From positions 1-64,000 of the forward strand of contig JAJRSD010000040.1 in NCBI GenBank assembly GCA_024278975.1: 64,000 nt of DNA. Reading direction: 5' to 3'. Shown piece after piece: positions 1 through 7,998 of this stretch; the first letter of the stretch is position 1; each line of letters begins with the position of its first letter. A program made the translations under genes and the position numbers. A model generated the notes under the pieces. The model was not told the DNA's origin. It was given only the letters and a program-made list of their open reading frames with translations, and ran no database searches. This stretch comes from Bacteroidota bacterium. GTDB lineage: Bacteria > Bacteroidota > Bacteroidia > Bacteroidales > Prolixibacteraceae.

Positions 1-138
1 ATCTGTGCCAGTAATGGTTTTTCTGATTTTTTAGTATTTTTATGCTGTGGAAGAAAGCCCATAATTTTAATTTAAAAGTTTGCACTTCAAAAGTTGGAAT
101 TTTTTGGCTTTTTTCCTACTTTATTCTTTCGGACAGTT

Positions 139-459
139 ATGGCGAACTGTATAAATATAAATATGCAACCCGATTTCAACCATTTGAAATCCCAACTCGA
201 AGGCGACCTTTTTATAGATAATGTTCAACGTGTGTTGTATTCAACCGATGCGTCGCAGTACAAAGAGTTGCCGTTGGCAGTTGCAAAGCCAAAAACAAAA
301 GATGACATTAAAAAGATAATTGCTTTTGCAAAAGAAAATGACACTTCTATTATTCCACGTGGCGCGGGCACTTCGCTGGTGGGACAGGTTGTTGGCAGTG
401 GCATTGTTGTCGATATTTCGAAATACATGAACGAAATAATCGAATTTAATAACTGGTAG
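139..459 (+). pseudogene. truncated FAD-linked oxidase (GlcD/DLD-like) N-terminal fragment
   Basis: The reading frame encodes only the beginning of an FAD-binding PCMH-type oxidase. The glycine-rich PRGAGTSLVGQ loop that holds the FAD pyrophosphate is clear, preceded by the usual VAKPKTKDDIKKII segment in which flavin oxidases say which residues bind. It then stops after about 100 residues, just past the VVDISKYMNEI strand. Full-length relatives (D-lactate/glycolate dehydrogenase subunits, often fused to an iron-sulfur domain in Bacteroidota) are about 450-1000 residues, so the substrate domain is missing. Downstream bases to the next terminator show no continuation in any frame. The start could be the ATG at 139 or at 163 (Met before QPDF). 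I read it as a duplicated or deleted remnant, unlikely to be catalytic. Confidence 0.7.
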
Positions 460-510
460 ATTACTCCAAAAAAGAATTTATCTTTGAGACTATTTAGTAA
501 CAAAATAACA

Positions 511-538
511 AAGCCCCGGTTCTTGCGAACCGGAGCTT
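511..538 (-). terminator. hairpin terminator downstream of the EF-G2-like gene
   Basis: A stem with arms around CCGGTTC (left) and GAACCGG (right), extended by AAGC/GCTT with one mismatch, surrounds a TTGC loop. Read on the minus strand it follows the stop codon of the EF-G2-like gene by about 30 nt and is followed by a T-rich stretch, as expected for intrinsic termination. It could also serve the plus-strand oxidase remnant. Confidence 0.75.
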
Positions 539-570
539 CAATATCTCATAAAAATAAATCTGAAAATGAT

Positions 571-2727
571 CTATTCCTCTTCCTGCTCTTTTGCGTAGGC
601 TTTTAGTAATTCGTCCTGAACATCAGAAGGAACTTTCTCGTAGCCGTCGTAAGTCAATTTAAATACACCGCGTCCTCCGGTAATCGAACTCAACGAAGTT
701 GTATATTTATTCATCTCTTTTTGTGGTACTTTTGCGGAGATTTTTTCCAATCCTTTTTCTGAACCCATTCCCATAATCATGGCACGGCGACCTTGTAAAT
801 CGCTCATTACGTCTCCCATTCTGTCCGAAGGAGTCCAAACTTCGAGGTCGTAAATTGGTTCCAGAATTTTAGCACCTGCATTTTTAAATGCCTGGCTGAA
901 TGCATTTCTTCCGGCAAGTTTAAACGAAATTTCGTTTGAGTCAACGGGGTGCATTTTGCCATCGTAAACATAAACGCGAATGTCGCGGGCATACGATCCT
1001 GTGAGTGGTCCTTCTTCCATTTTTTCCATAATTCCTTTCAGAATTGCGGGAATAAAACGTGCGTCGATAGAACCACCAACAATACTATTTACCAAAACCA
1101 GTTTACCTCCCCACGGAAGCTCGTGTTCCTGAATGTCGCGGTGAGCAAGTTTTTGTTCTTTGTCACCAATTTTTATCATTTTTTTCGGTTCCAAACCTTC
1201 TTCGAAAGGTTCAATAATCATGTGTACTTCGCCAAACTGACCTGCACCACCCGACTGTTTTTTATGACGGTAATCTGCCTGTGCTGTTTTAGTAATAGTT
1301 TCGCGATAAGGAATTTTTGGAGTAAGATAATCGACGTTTATTTTATAAATATTATCGAAATACCATTTCAATATATTCAGATGATATTCGCCTTGTCCGT
1401 GAACCAGCAACTGTTTTAATTCTTTCGAATATTCGATTATAAAAGTTGGGTCTTCGTATTTAATTTTATTAAGTACTTCTCCTACTTTTTCGTCGTCCGA
1501 ATCGTTTTCTGCTTTCATGGCAACCGTGTGTCTTGGAGCTGGGAAAACAATCTCTTTAAACTTAATATCGTCTTCTTTGGTACTTAAAGTTTGGTTGTAT
1601 TTTGTGTCTTTTAATTTAACTGTACAACCCAAATCTCCGGCAACCAATTGGTCAACTTTCTCGCGATTTTTACCTGCCGAAACAAATACTTGCGAAAGAC
1701 GCTCTTTGTTTCCGGTGGTAGTATTTATTAAATCGAGCCCCTCTTTAATTGTGCCCGACATAACTTTGAAATATGTAATTTCTCCAACATGCGATTCAAC
1801 GGCAGTTTTAAAAACAAAAATACTTGGCGAATCAGAAGCTTCCATTTTTACCTCTTTTCCACTCACAATTTCTGTCATTTGTTTTTCGTTTGGTGCAGGA
1901 GAAATATTGGTGATGAATTCCATTAAACGACCAACGCCGATATTCTTTTTCGCACATGTACAAAACACAGGGAAAAGTCCACGTTCGAGCATTCCCAGTT
2001 TAATTCCTTTGCGCATTTCATCTTCTGAAAGCGAACCTTTGTCGAAATATAACTCCATTAAAGCCTCTTCATTTTCGGCGGCCATTTCAATCAATTCGTT
2101 GTGCAACTCATCGGCTTTTTCTTTTTCCGAATCAGGAATATCAAGTATTTCAGGTTTGCCTCCATCGGCTCCATATTTGTACATTTTCATCTTCAAAACA
2201 TCAATAATTGAAGAGAAAGTTGGACCGGCATCAACTGGATACTGAACAATAGTAACTTTGTTTCCAAAAGTAGATTTGCACTGTTCGAGTGCCGCTTCGA
2301 AGTTAGTATTGTCGTGGTCTAATTGATTAAATACGAATACTAAAGGAGTGTCTGCATCTTCGGCGTGGCGCGAAGCAGCTTCCGTTCCGGCTTCAACTCC
2401 GGTTGTAGAGTTAATAGTAATTATACTCAGTGCTGTAACACTTAGTGCCGAAACTACACTTCCACAAAGGTCGTCCATTCCGGGTGTATCCAGAATATTG
2501 ATTTTCTTTCCGTTAGCCTCTGTGTACAACAGTGTTGAGAATACAGAATTACCGTAATCCTGCTCAATTTGGTTGTAGTCAGATACCGTATTTTTTGCGG
2601 TAACCTCACCTCTACGATTTATCACTCCACCCTCAAAAAGCATAGCTTCTGCAAGGGTGGTTTTCCCACTACCAGCATTACCGATTAAAGCAATGTTTCG
2701 GATTTCATCCGTCTTATAAACCTTCAT
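571..2727 (-). CDS. EF-G paralogue (EF-G2-like translation factor)
   Basis: A 718-residue translational GTPase homologue with the EF-G domain order: G domain, domain II, then domains III-V with the QSGGAGQFGEV and GSYARDIRVYVYDG segments. G1 (P-loop) is GNAGSGKT at residues 16-23 and G4 is NQLD at 134-137 instead of NKxD. The G3 motif reads DTPGMDDL, so the catalytic His of canonical EF-G (DTPGHVDF) is Met84. In Bacteroides thetaiotaomicron an EF-G paralogue without GTPase activity supports translation under carbon limitation and gut colonisation; this gene looks like that class, which is inference from motif changes. The canonical EF-G gene is also in this window, in the str cluster. It is monocistronic, with its own promoter and terminator. 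Older annotation might call it tetracycline-resistance-like or simply elongation factor G. Confidence 0.9.
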   Translation of the reverse strand: MKVYKTDEIRNIALIGNAGSGKTTLAEAMLFEGGVINRRGEVTAKNTVSDYNQIEQDYGNSVFSTLLYTEANGKKINILDTPGMDDLCGSVVSALSVTALSIITINSTTGVEAGTEAASRHAEDADTPLVFVFNQLDHDNTNFEAALEQCKSTFGNKVTIVQYPVDAGPTFSSIIDVLKMKMYKYGADGGKPEILDIPDSEKEKADELHNELIEMAAENEEALMELYFDKGSLSEDEMRKGIKLGMLERGLFPVFCTCAKKNIGVGRLMEFITNISPAPNEKQMTEIVSGKEVKMEASDSPSIFVFKTAVESHVGEITYFKVMSGTIKEGLDLINTTTGNKERLSQVFVSAGKNREKVDQLVAGDLGCTVKLKDTKYNQTLSTKEDDIKFKEIVFPAPRHTVAMKAENDSDDEKVGEVLNKIKYEDPTFIIEYSKELKQLLVHGQGEYHLNILKWYFDNIYKINVDYLTPKIPYRETITKTAQADYRHKKQSGGAGQFGEVHMIIEPFEEGLEPKKMIKIGDKEQKLAHRDIQEHELPWGGKLVLVNSIVGGSIDARFIPAILKGIMEKMEEGPLTGSYARDIRVYVYDGKMHPVDSNEISFKLAGRNAFSQAFKNAGAKILEPIYDLEVWTPSDRMGDVMSDLQGRRAMIMGMGSEKGLEKISAKVPQKEMNKYTTSLSSITGGRGVFKLTYDGYEKVPSDVQDELLKAYAKEQEEE

Positions 2728-2790
2728 ATTGTAACGTTTTATTGATTTATGATTAACCTAATTCTCGCCTTTGTTTTGAAGAAAGGACAC

Positions 2791-2820
2791 CAAAAATAGT
2801 AATAATTTGTTAACAATCAA
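2791..2820 (-). promoter_or_regulatory. Bacteroidota-type promoter for the EF-G2-like gene
   Basis: On the minus strand TTG (2818-2820), a 19-nt spacer, and TATTTTTG (2791-2798) match the Bacteroidota -33/-7 consensus (TTTG, TAnnTTTG) exactly at the -7 box. The predicted transcript would have a leader of about 55 nt before the ATG. Confidence 0.7.
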
Positions 2821-3049
2821 GAGTGCGTAAATCAACTGAAAATGTTGTACAACAACTTTTGAAATCTATACTTTTTTAAGTGCCTGTTTATTAGCTTATT
2901 AGTTTGTTGTTGCTGCTGGGTAGTATCTGTTAAATATTTAAATATAAGGTGATTAACAGTATGGTTTTTATTTTTTAAAAAATAATGATATTTTTTTGAT
3001 TTGACTTTTTTCAGTCAAAAAAATAAATAGAAAGAATGTTTTTTTGAAA

Positions 3050-3081
3050 TTGTACAAAGCCGGATTTTTATTCTATTTTTG
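3050..3081 (+). promoter_or_regulatory. Bacteroidota-type promoter for the TonB receptor operon
   Basis: TTG at 3050-3052, a 21-nt spacer and TATTTTTG at 3074-3081, a perfect -7 box, end 18 nt before the receptor ATG. The leader would be very short. Confidence 0.65.
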
Positions 3082-3099
3082 AATGCTCTATAAAACAGT

Positions 3100-5421
3100 A
3101 TGTTCAGAATATTCATCATAATTCTTATGACGTTTTTTATTTCTGTTGTGGCAGTTGGTCAGCAGAAGTATGTGATTAGCGGAACCATAAAAGATGTTGC
3201 AACCGGCGAAGATTTAATCGGTGCAACTATCGTAGTTGATGGAATGTCGAACACGGGAACTATCTCGAACAGTTATGGTTTTTTCTCTATCTCATTACCC
3301 GAAAATAGCTATAAAATACGATTTCAGTTTGTGGGTTACGAAACACAATTCATTCAAATAAACTTAACCGAAAATAAGAGGTTAGATATTGAGTTAAAAG
3401 AAAAAAGTATTGAACTTGGTAATATTGTTATAACAGGTGAGCGTGCCGACAGAAATGTTACCTCGATAGAAATGGGAAATGTAAAAATAACTCCCAAACA
3501 AATTGAGAGCATTCCGGTAATTTTTGGCGAGCAGGATATCCTAAAAACCATTCAGCTTACTCCGGGAGTTAAATCTGCCGGCGAAGGAAATTCCGGTTTC
3601 CATGTAAGGGGTGGTGGAATAGACCAAAATATGATTTTATTAGATGAAGCTCCGGTTTATAATGCATCGCATCTGCTTGGTTTTTTCTCGGTTTTTAATT
3701 CGGAAGCAATAAAAAGCGCCAATTTAATGAAGGGCTCAATTCCGGCTGAATTTGGTGGGCGTGCATCCTCTGTTTTCGATATTAAAATGAAGGAGGGAAA
3801 CATGAAAAAATTTGGTGTTACCGGAAATGTTGGTCTAATTTCGTCGAGTGTGGCTGTTGAAGGACCGATTGTAAAAGACAAAGGTTCGTTTATTGTTAGC
3901 GGCAGAAGAACTTATGCCGACATGTTTTTGGTCTTTTCAAAAAAAGAAGATATCAGAAATACAACTCTCTATTTTTACGATTTAAACCTTAAATCAAATT
4001 ATAAAATCAATAAAAATAATCGTATTTATCTGTCGGGTTATTTTGGACGCGATAATTTTGGCTTCTCCAACGAATTTGGTTTCGACTGGGGGAGTATTAC
4101 CGGAACTTTTAGATGGAATCATAATTTTAGTGAAAAACTCTTTTCTAATACATCGTTAATTCTCAGTAACTATTCGTACGAAATCAACATTATGGACGAG
4201 GCTGAAATCACAATTGGCTCTGAAATAAGAGACTTAAATTTCAAGCAGGATTTTACATATTATGCAAACACTCAAAATACAATAAAGTTTGGGGGCAATG
4301 TTATCTACCACAATATTTTACCGGGCGAAATATCTGTTTCTGAAGGCTTTGGGTTTAAACCCGATGATATCCCACGACGACGTGCAATCGAATGGGCAGG
4401 GTACGTTTCTAACAGTCAGAGTATTTCTGAACATTTTAAAATATATTATGGCTTGCGACTTGCACTTTGTAGTAATGTTGGTCCGGGCGAATATTACGAG
4501 TTCAACGAGAATGGAGAGTTAACAAATACTGTTGAAGTTAAAGATTTCAAATTTATGAAAACGCAGGGTGGAGTTGAACCACGACTCGGTGTAAATTATA
4601 TTTTCAGTAGTAAAAGTTCTGTTAAAGCATCGTATAACCGAATTTATCAGTTTTTACATTTACTGTCGAATTCAACAACTACAACTCCAACCGATTTATG
4701 GTTGCCAAGTAGTAACAACGTAAAACCGCAGATTTCAGACCAAATTTCGTTGGGCTATTTTCGTAATTTTAAAGATAATGAATTCGAAACTTCACTGGAA
4801 GTTTATTATAAAGATTTAAAGAATCAGATTGATTATAAAAATGGTGCCGAGCTGGTTTATAACTCAACGGTTGAGTCGGAGCTGGTTTATGGAAGAGGCT
4901 GGGCATACGGAGTTGAATTAATGGTGAAACGAAATTTTGGGCGATTAAATGGTTGGGTTAGTTATACGTGGAGTAAAACAATGCGGCAGTTCGATAAAAT
5001 AAACAAGGGCAACCCATTTCCGGCGCGCCACGACAGAATGCACGATATCTCGGTGGTGGGGATGTACGACCTTACCCGTAAATTAAAACTCTAGGCAACA
5101 TGGATTTATTATACCGGAAACGCCGTTACTTTCCCCAGTGGCAAATACGAAATAGAAAATCATTTGGTAGCTTATTACACCGAACGAAACGGTTACCGGA
5201 TGCCCAATTATCACAGGTTAGATTTGGGATTAACATGGCAACGAAAAAAAACCGAGAAGTTTGAGTCGAGTTGGGTCTTTTCGGTATATAATGTTTATGG
5301 TCGCGAAAATGCATATTTTATCGATTTTCAGCAGAGCGAAGAAAACCCTAATATAACACAGGCGGTGCAGTTTGCAATTTTTAAAGCAATACCTTCGGTT
5401 AGTTATAAGTTTAAATTTTGA
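3100..5421 (+). pseudogene. TonB-dependent outer-membrane receptor interrupted by an in-frame TAG
   Basis: The protein opens with a signal peptide (ending near VGQQ), then a carboxypeptidase-regulatory-like beta domain (about 22-110), a TonB plug (about 125-235; the GFHVRGGGIDQNMILLDEAPVYN region is diagnostic) and an outer-membrane beta barrel. After residue 664 there is TAG at 5092-5094, but the same frame continues with barrel-like sequence (ATWIYYTGNAVTFPSG) to a natural end at 5421, finishing with SYKFKF, a typical aromatic C-terminal barrel strand. The receptor is therefore a full-length gene of 773 sense codons with one amber codon; a single base change such as TCG to TAG explains it. 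Whether it is a real mutation, a sequencing error or readthrough cannot be told here. The gene downstream is a DUF4249 lipoprotein, the usual partner of this receptor class. Confidence 0.85.
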
Positions 5422-5438
5422 TTTGAAAAAATGGTTGG

Positions 5439-6353
5439 ATGAAAAAATGCGTAAACAATAGAATGATAAAAGGAGAAAGAAATAGTAAATTAAAATCTCA
5501 CAGCTCATGGCTCACAGCTCACGGCTCGCAGCTCATGGCGCGTAGCTCAAAGCTCGCAGTTCAAAGCTCACAGCTTTTTCTGTTCATTATCATGCTTCTC
5601 TTAGGTTGCGAAAAAGTTATTGATGTTGATTTAAACGAGGCAAATCCGGAAATTGTTATCGAAGCTAATTTGTCGGATTATACTAATTATGCCGAATTGA
5701 AACTCACAAAAACAGGTAGTTATTTTAGCGGTTCGCCAATCGAAAAAATTAGTGATGCTAGAGTGCTAATAGAAAATGAATTTGGTGAAACTTTTAAATT
5801 AGATGAGGTTGAAGATGGTTTTTACCGAACGGAAGATATTACTTTTCAGCCCGGAGTAACCTACAATCTTTCTGTTAATATTGAAACTGAAAAATACGAA
5901 TCGTCATCAAAATTAAATCGGGTAGTTTTAATAGACTCACTCGCATATTATTACGATGATGGTTTTGCCTTTCTCGACGAGGGTTACGTTGTGAAAATTT
6001 ATTTTGTCGATCCGCCCGATAAAAATAATTATTACCGAATTAAAATTTTTGAAAACGACACATTAAAAAATGGTGCTGAAGATCTGTTTGTTTTTGATGA
6101 CCGTTTAATCGATGGGCAATCGCTGGAAGTTAATATGCGCGGAGTAATTTTCGACCTTGGCGATACGGTTTCCATCCAATTAATTTCGCTGGATAAAGGT
6201 GCTTACGAATATTTCAAAACCTTTCAGGAGTTGATAAATGTGAATCCCGGTTCTGCTGCACCTGCAAATCCTACTTCGAATATTACAAACGGTGCTCTGG
6301 GTTATTTTTCTGCCTGGTCAGCCGACGAAAAAACTGTGATTATAAAAGAATAA
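5439..6353 (+). CDS. DUF4249-family lipoprotein, partner of the TonB receptor
   Basis: After a lipobox (LLLGC, Cys near residue 57) the mature part is a DUF4249 protein: the start CEKVIDVDLNEANPEIVIEA, then beta-rich sequence with VTYNLSVN and a conserved final LGYFSAWS. Such proteins sit with TonB receptors in Bacteroidota and are presumed surface or periplasmic substrate-binding partners; substrate unknown. The N-terminus is odd: some 45 residues precede the hydrophobic signal core, and most of them (about 21-46) are encoded by a 7-bp tandem repeat that yields a seven-residue repeat (HSSWLTA, HGSQLMA, RSSKLAV). The start at 5439 is the first ATG; 5463 and 5536 are alternatives, the last inside the repeat. 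Lies 17 nt after the receptor frame, so probably the same operon. Confidence 0.85.
   Translation: MKKCVNNRMIKGERNSKLKSHSSWLTAHGSQLMARSSKLAVQSSQLFLFIIMLLLGCEKVIDVDLNEANPEIVIEANLSDYTNYAELKLTKTGSYFSGSPIEKISDARVLIENEFGETFKLDEVEDGFYRTEDITFQPGVTYNLSVNIETEKYESSSKLNRVVLIDSLAYYYDDGFAFLDEGYVVKIYFVDPPDKNNYYRIKIFENDTLKNGAEDLFVFDDRLIDGQSLEVNMRGVIFDLGDTVSIQLISLDKGAYEYFKTFQELINVNPGSAAPANPTSNITNGALGYFSAWSADEKTVIIKE
5499..5575 (+). repeat. degenerate 7-bp tandem array, 11 units
   Basis: Eleven contiguous heptamers with consensus CACAGCT (variants CATGGCT, CACGGCT, CGCAGCT, CAAAGCT, CGTAGCT) run without a gap. Because 7 is not a multiple of 3, the protein repeat has a period of 21 nt. The array lies within the 5' coding part of the DUF4249 lipoprotein gene. 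Confidence 0.9.
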
Positions 6354-6396
6354 TTATTATATTACTGAGCTTAGCATTTCATTTAAACCTACAGTT

Positions 6397-6684
6397 ATGC
6401 AAACTAAAAACTGCTGCCGAATATTCCCAATTATCCTGATTCTTATTTCATCAATATTTGCTCTTGCAATCTGGTATTTCGACGAGGGTGCCCTTGAATT
6501 TACATTTTTAAAAGATTGGGGCGAGTTTGTTAATTTCCTTGGAACTGTCCTTTTTATCTCAATTATTCCAATCGGTATGTTTTACTTCTTTGTTGAAAAA
6601 GAAAAATATCAGTCGAAAGCAAAGTTGCTTGCTTTGCTTGGCTTTTTACCTGCTGTCTGTGTTTTGGGTTTTATACTCTTTTAG
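6397..6684 (+). CDS. small three-segment membrane protein, unknown function
   Basis: A 95-residue protein that I do not recognise. Hydrophobic segments at about 8-26, 42-64 and 77-95 suggest three transmembrane helices, joined by a short acidic loop (WYFDEGALEF) and a charged loop (EKEKYQSKAK). It sits between the DUF4249 lipoprotein gene and the palindromes ahead of the ATPase gene, with 43 nt to the former; co-transcription with the receptor operon is possible but nothing shows it. Codon use is like that of its neighbours. Confidence 0.6.
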   Translation: MQTKNCCRIFPIILILISSIFALAIWYFDEGALEFTFLKDWGEFVNFLGTVLFISIIPIGMFYFFVEKEKYQSKAKLLALLGFLPAVCVLGFILF

Positions 6685-6698
6685 TTGATATTTTGTTT

Positions 6699-6738
6699 TA
6701 CTCAATATATTGAGTAGTTTTACTCAGTGTATTGAGTA
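6699..6738. promoter_or_regulatory. two 18-bp operator-like palindromes
   Basis: TACTCAATATATTGAGTA (6699-6716) is a perfect palindrome, and TACTCAGTGTATTGAGTA (6721-6738) is its near copy. Centres are 22 bp apart, about two helical turns, and the second ends 12 nt before the ATG of the ATPase gene. This is the geometry of a pair of dimer-binding sites or of a self-regulating promoter; the binding protein is not evident. Confidence 0.65.
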
Positions 6739-6750
6739 AAATATCAAAGT

Positions 6751-7935
6751 ATGTTTAGAAGACCTAATTTTCAGCAACTTGTAAAAAGATTAAATGAGCC
6801 AAAACTATTTATTCAGGTAATTAATGGTCCGCGGCAGGTTGGTAAAACAACTTTAATTCAGCAAGTATTAAACGATATAAAAATTCCCTCGATGTATATT
6901 ACTGCCGATGGAATTGTAAATTCCAACTCCAACTGGATAGAGACTCAATGGAATATTGCACGCCTAAAATTAAAGAATAGTGAGTTAAACGAAATTATTT
7001 TAGTTATAGATGAGATTCAGAAAGTTGATAACTGGAGCGAAATTGTAAAAGCTAATTGGGATGCCGATAAAATTAATTCAATTGAGATTAAGTTGGTTTT
7101 ATTGGGTTCGTCACGCTTGCTTTTACAAAAAGGATTAACAGAATCGTTGGCAGGAAGATTCGAATCTATTTATATGGGGCATTGGAGTTTTTCTGAGATG
7201 CAAGAAGCTTTTGGATTTTCTGAGGAGCAATTTGTATGGTTTGGCGGATATCCGGGTGCTGCAGAGCTTATCGTCGATGAAAACCGATGGAAAGATTATA
7301 TCCTTAATTCGTTGATTGAAACTACCGTTTCGAAAGATATATTATTAATAGAGCGAATAAATAAACCTGCTTTGTTACGAAATCTTTTCGAGTTGGGATG
7401 TTCTTTTTCAGGTCAGATTCTATCGTACACAAAAATTTTGGGACAACTGCACGATGCAGGAAATACAACCACACTGTCGCACTATTTAAAATTGTTAGAT
7501 AGTGCCGGTTTATTGTCAGGATTAGAAAAATTCTCACACGGAAAAATTATGAAGCGCACTTCAAGTCCTCGTTTTCAGGTTTATAATTCGGCTTTGTTTA
7601 GTGCTTTAAGCGAGAATAGTTTTTCTGAATCTGTTTTGAATACCGAAATATGGGGCAGGCACGTTGAATCGGCGGTTGGTGTGCATCTGTTAAATTCCTC
7701 AAAGAGTAATTCTTTTAAATTAATGTATTGGCGACAAGGTAATTACGAGGTTGATTTTGTTTTGGAATACAAACATAGAATTATTGGTTTGGAGGTAAAA
7801 AGCGGTTCGTCGAAAGTTACAAAAGGAATGGTCGAGTTTGATAAATTATTCCGCCCGCATAAAACTTATCTTATTTCGCAAAATGGATTAAGCTGGCAGG
7901 AGTTTCTTAAAATTAATCCGGTGGAATTGTTTTGA
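6751..7935 (+). CDS. AAA ATPase with DUF4143 C-terminal domain
   Basis: A 394-residue P-loop ATPase. Walker A is GPRQVGKTTL (about 26-35), Walker B is ILVIDEIQKV near residue 90, and a sensor-like LLGSSRLLL follows near 122. The C-terminal half is DUF4143, ending in the nuclease-like YEVDFVLEY and IGLEVKSGSSK segments that are conserved in the family and resemble a PD-(D/E)xK core. Members are widespread, often horizontally moved single genes; their physiological role is unsettled. Two palindromes lie directly upstream. The gene is followed by an exporter gene with its own likely promoter, so it is probably monocistronic. Confidence 0.88.
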   Translation: MFRRPNFQQLVKRLNEPKLFIQVINGPRQVGKTTLIQQVLNDIKIPSMYITADGIVNSNSNWIETQWNIARLKLKNSELNEIILVIDEIQKVDNWSEIVKANWDADKINSIEIKLVLLGSSRLLLQKGLTESLAGRFESIYMGHWSFSEMQEAFGFSEEQFVWFGGYPGAAELIVDENRWKDYILNSLIETTVSKDILLIERINKPALLRNLFELGCSFSGQILSYTKILGQLHDAGNTTTLSHYLKLLDSAGLLSGLEKFSHGKIMKRTSSPRFQVYNSALFSALSENSFSESVLNTEIWGRHVESAVGVHLLNSSKSNSFKLMYWRQGNYEVDFVLEYKHRIIGLEVKSGSSKVTKGMVEFDKLFRPHKTYLISQNGLSWQEFLKINPVELF

Positions 7936-7950
7936 ATATTAGTTATTGAA

Positions 7951-7981
7951 TTGGGCAACTGTTTAATATTTTCTATCTTTC
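7951..7981 (+). promoter_or_regulatory. candidate promoter for the C39 ABC exporter
   Basis: TTG at 7951-7953, a 20-nt spacer and TATCTTTC at 7974-7981 (one mismatch to TAnnTTTG) lie 17 nt before the exporter ATG. Confidence 0.5.
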
Positions 7982-7998
7982 CACCACAAAACTAAACC

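Larger units (their letters stand above)
2728..3099. other. divergent intergenic region between EF-G2-like gene and TonB receptor
   Basis: About 370 nt of very AT-rich DNA with no credible gene. It holds one promoter for each flanking gene (listed separately). A short inverted repeat, TTTGACT and AGTCAAA around a TTTTTC loop at 3000-3019, lies about 30 nt upstream of the -33 element of the receptor promoter and could be an operator. The middle part shows only low-complexity A/T runs. Confidence 0.6.

Noticed and set aside
949-2557. Plus-strand open frames opposite the EF-G2-like gene, and similar antisense frames elsewhere
   Set aside because: They lie wholly within well-supported genes, have no family resemblance and atypical composition; they are shadows of the real frames.
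2880-2930. Third heptamer array (TTATTAG-like units)
   Set aside because: Units are out of register after the first two and the stretch is simple T/G-rich low complexity.
5080-5110. TAG recoding (readthrough or special amino acid) in the TonB receptor
   Set aside because: Nothing else in the window suggests amber recoding; a point mutation or base-call error explains a single site.
5499-5575. CRISPR array
   Set aside because: Units are 7 bp without spacers, so it is a simple tandem array. No cas genes are present.
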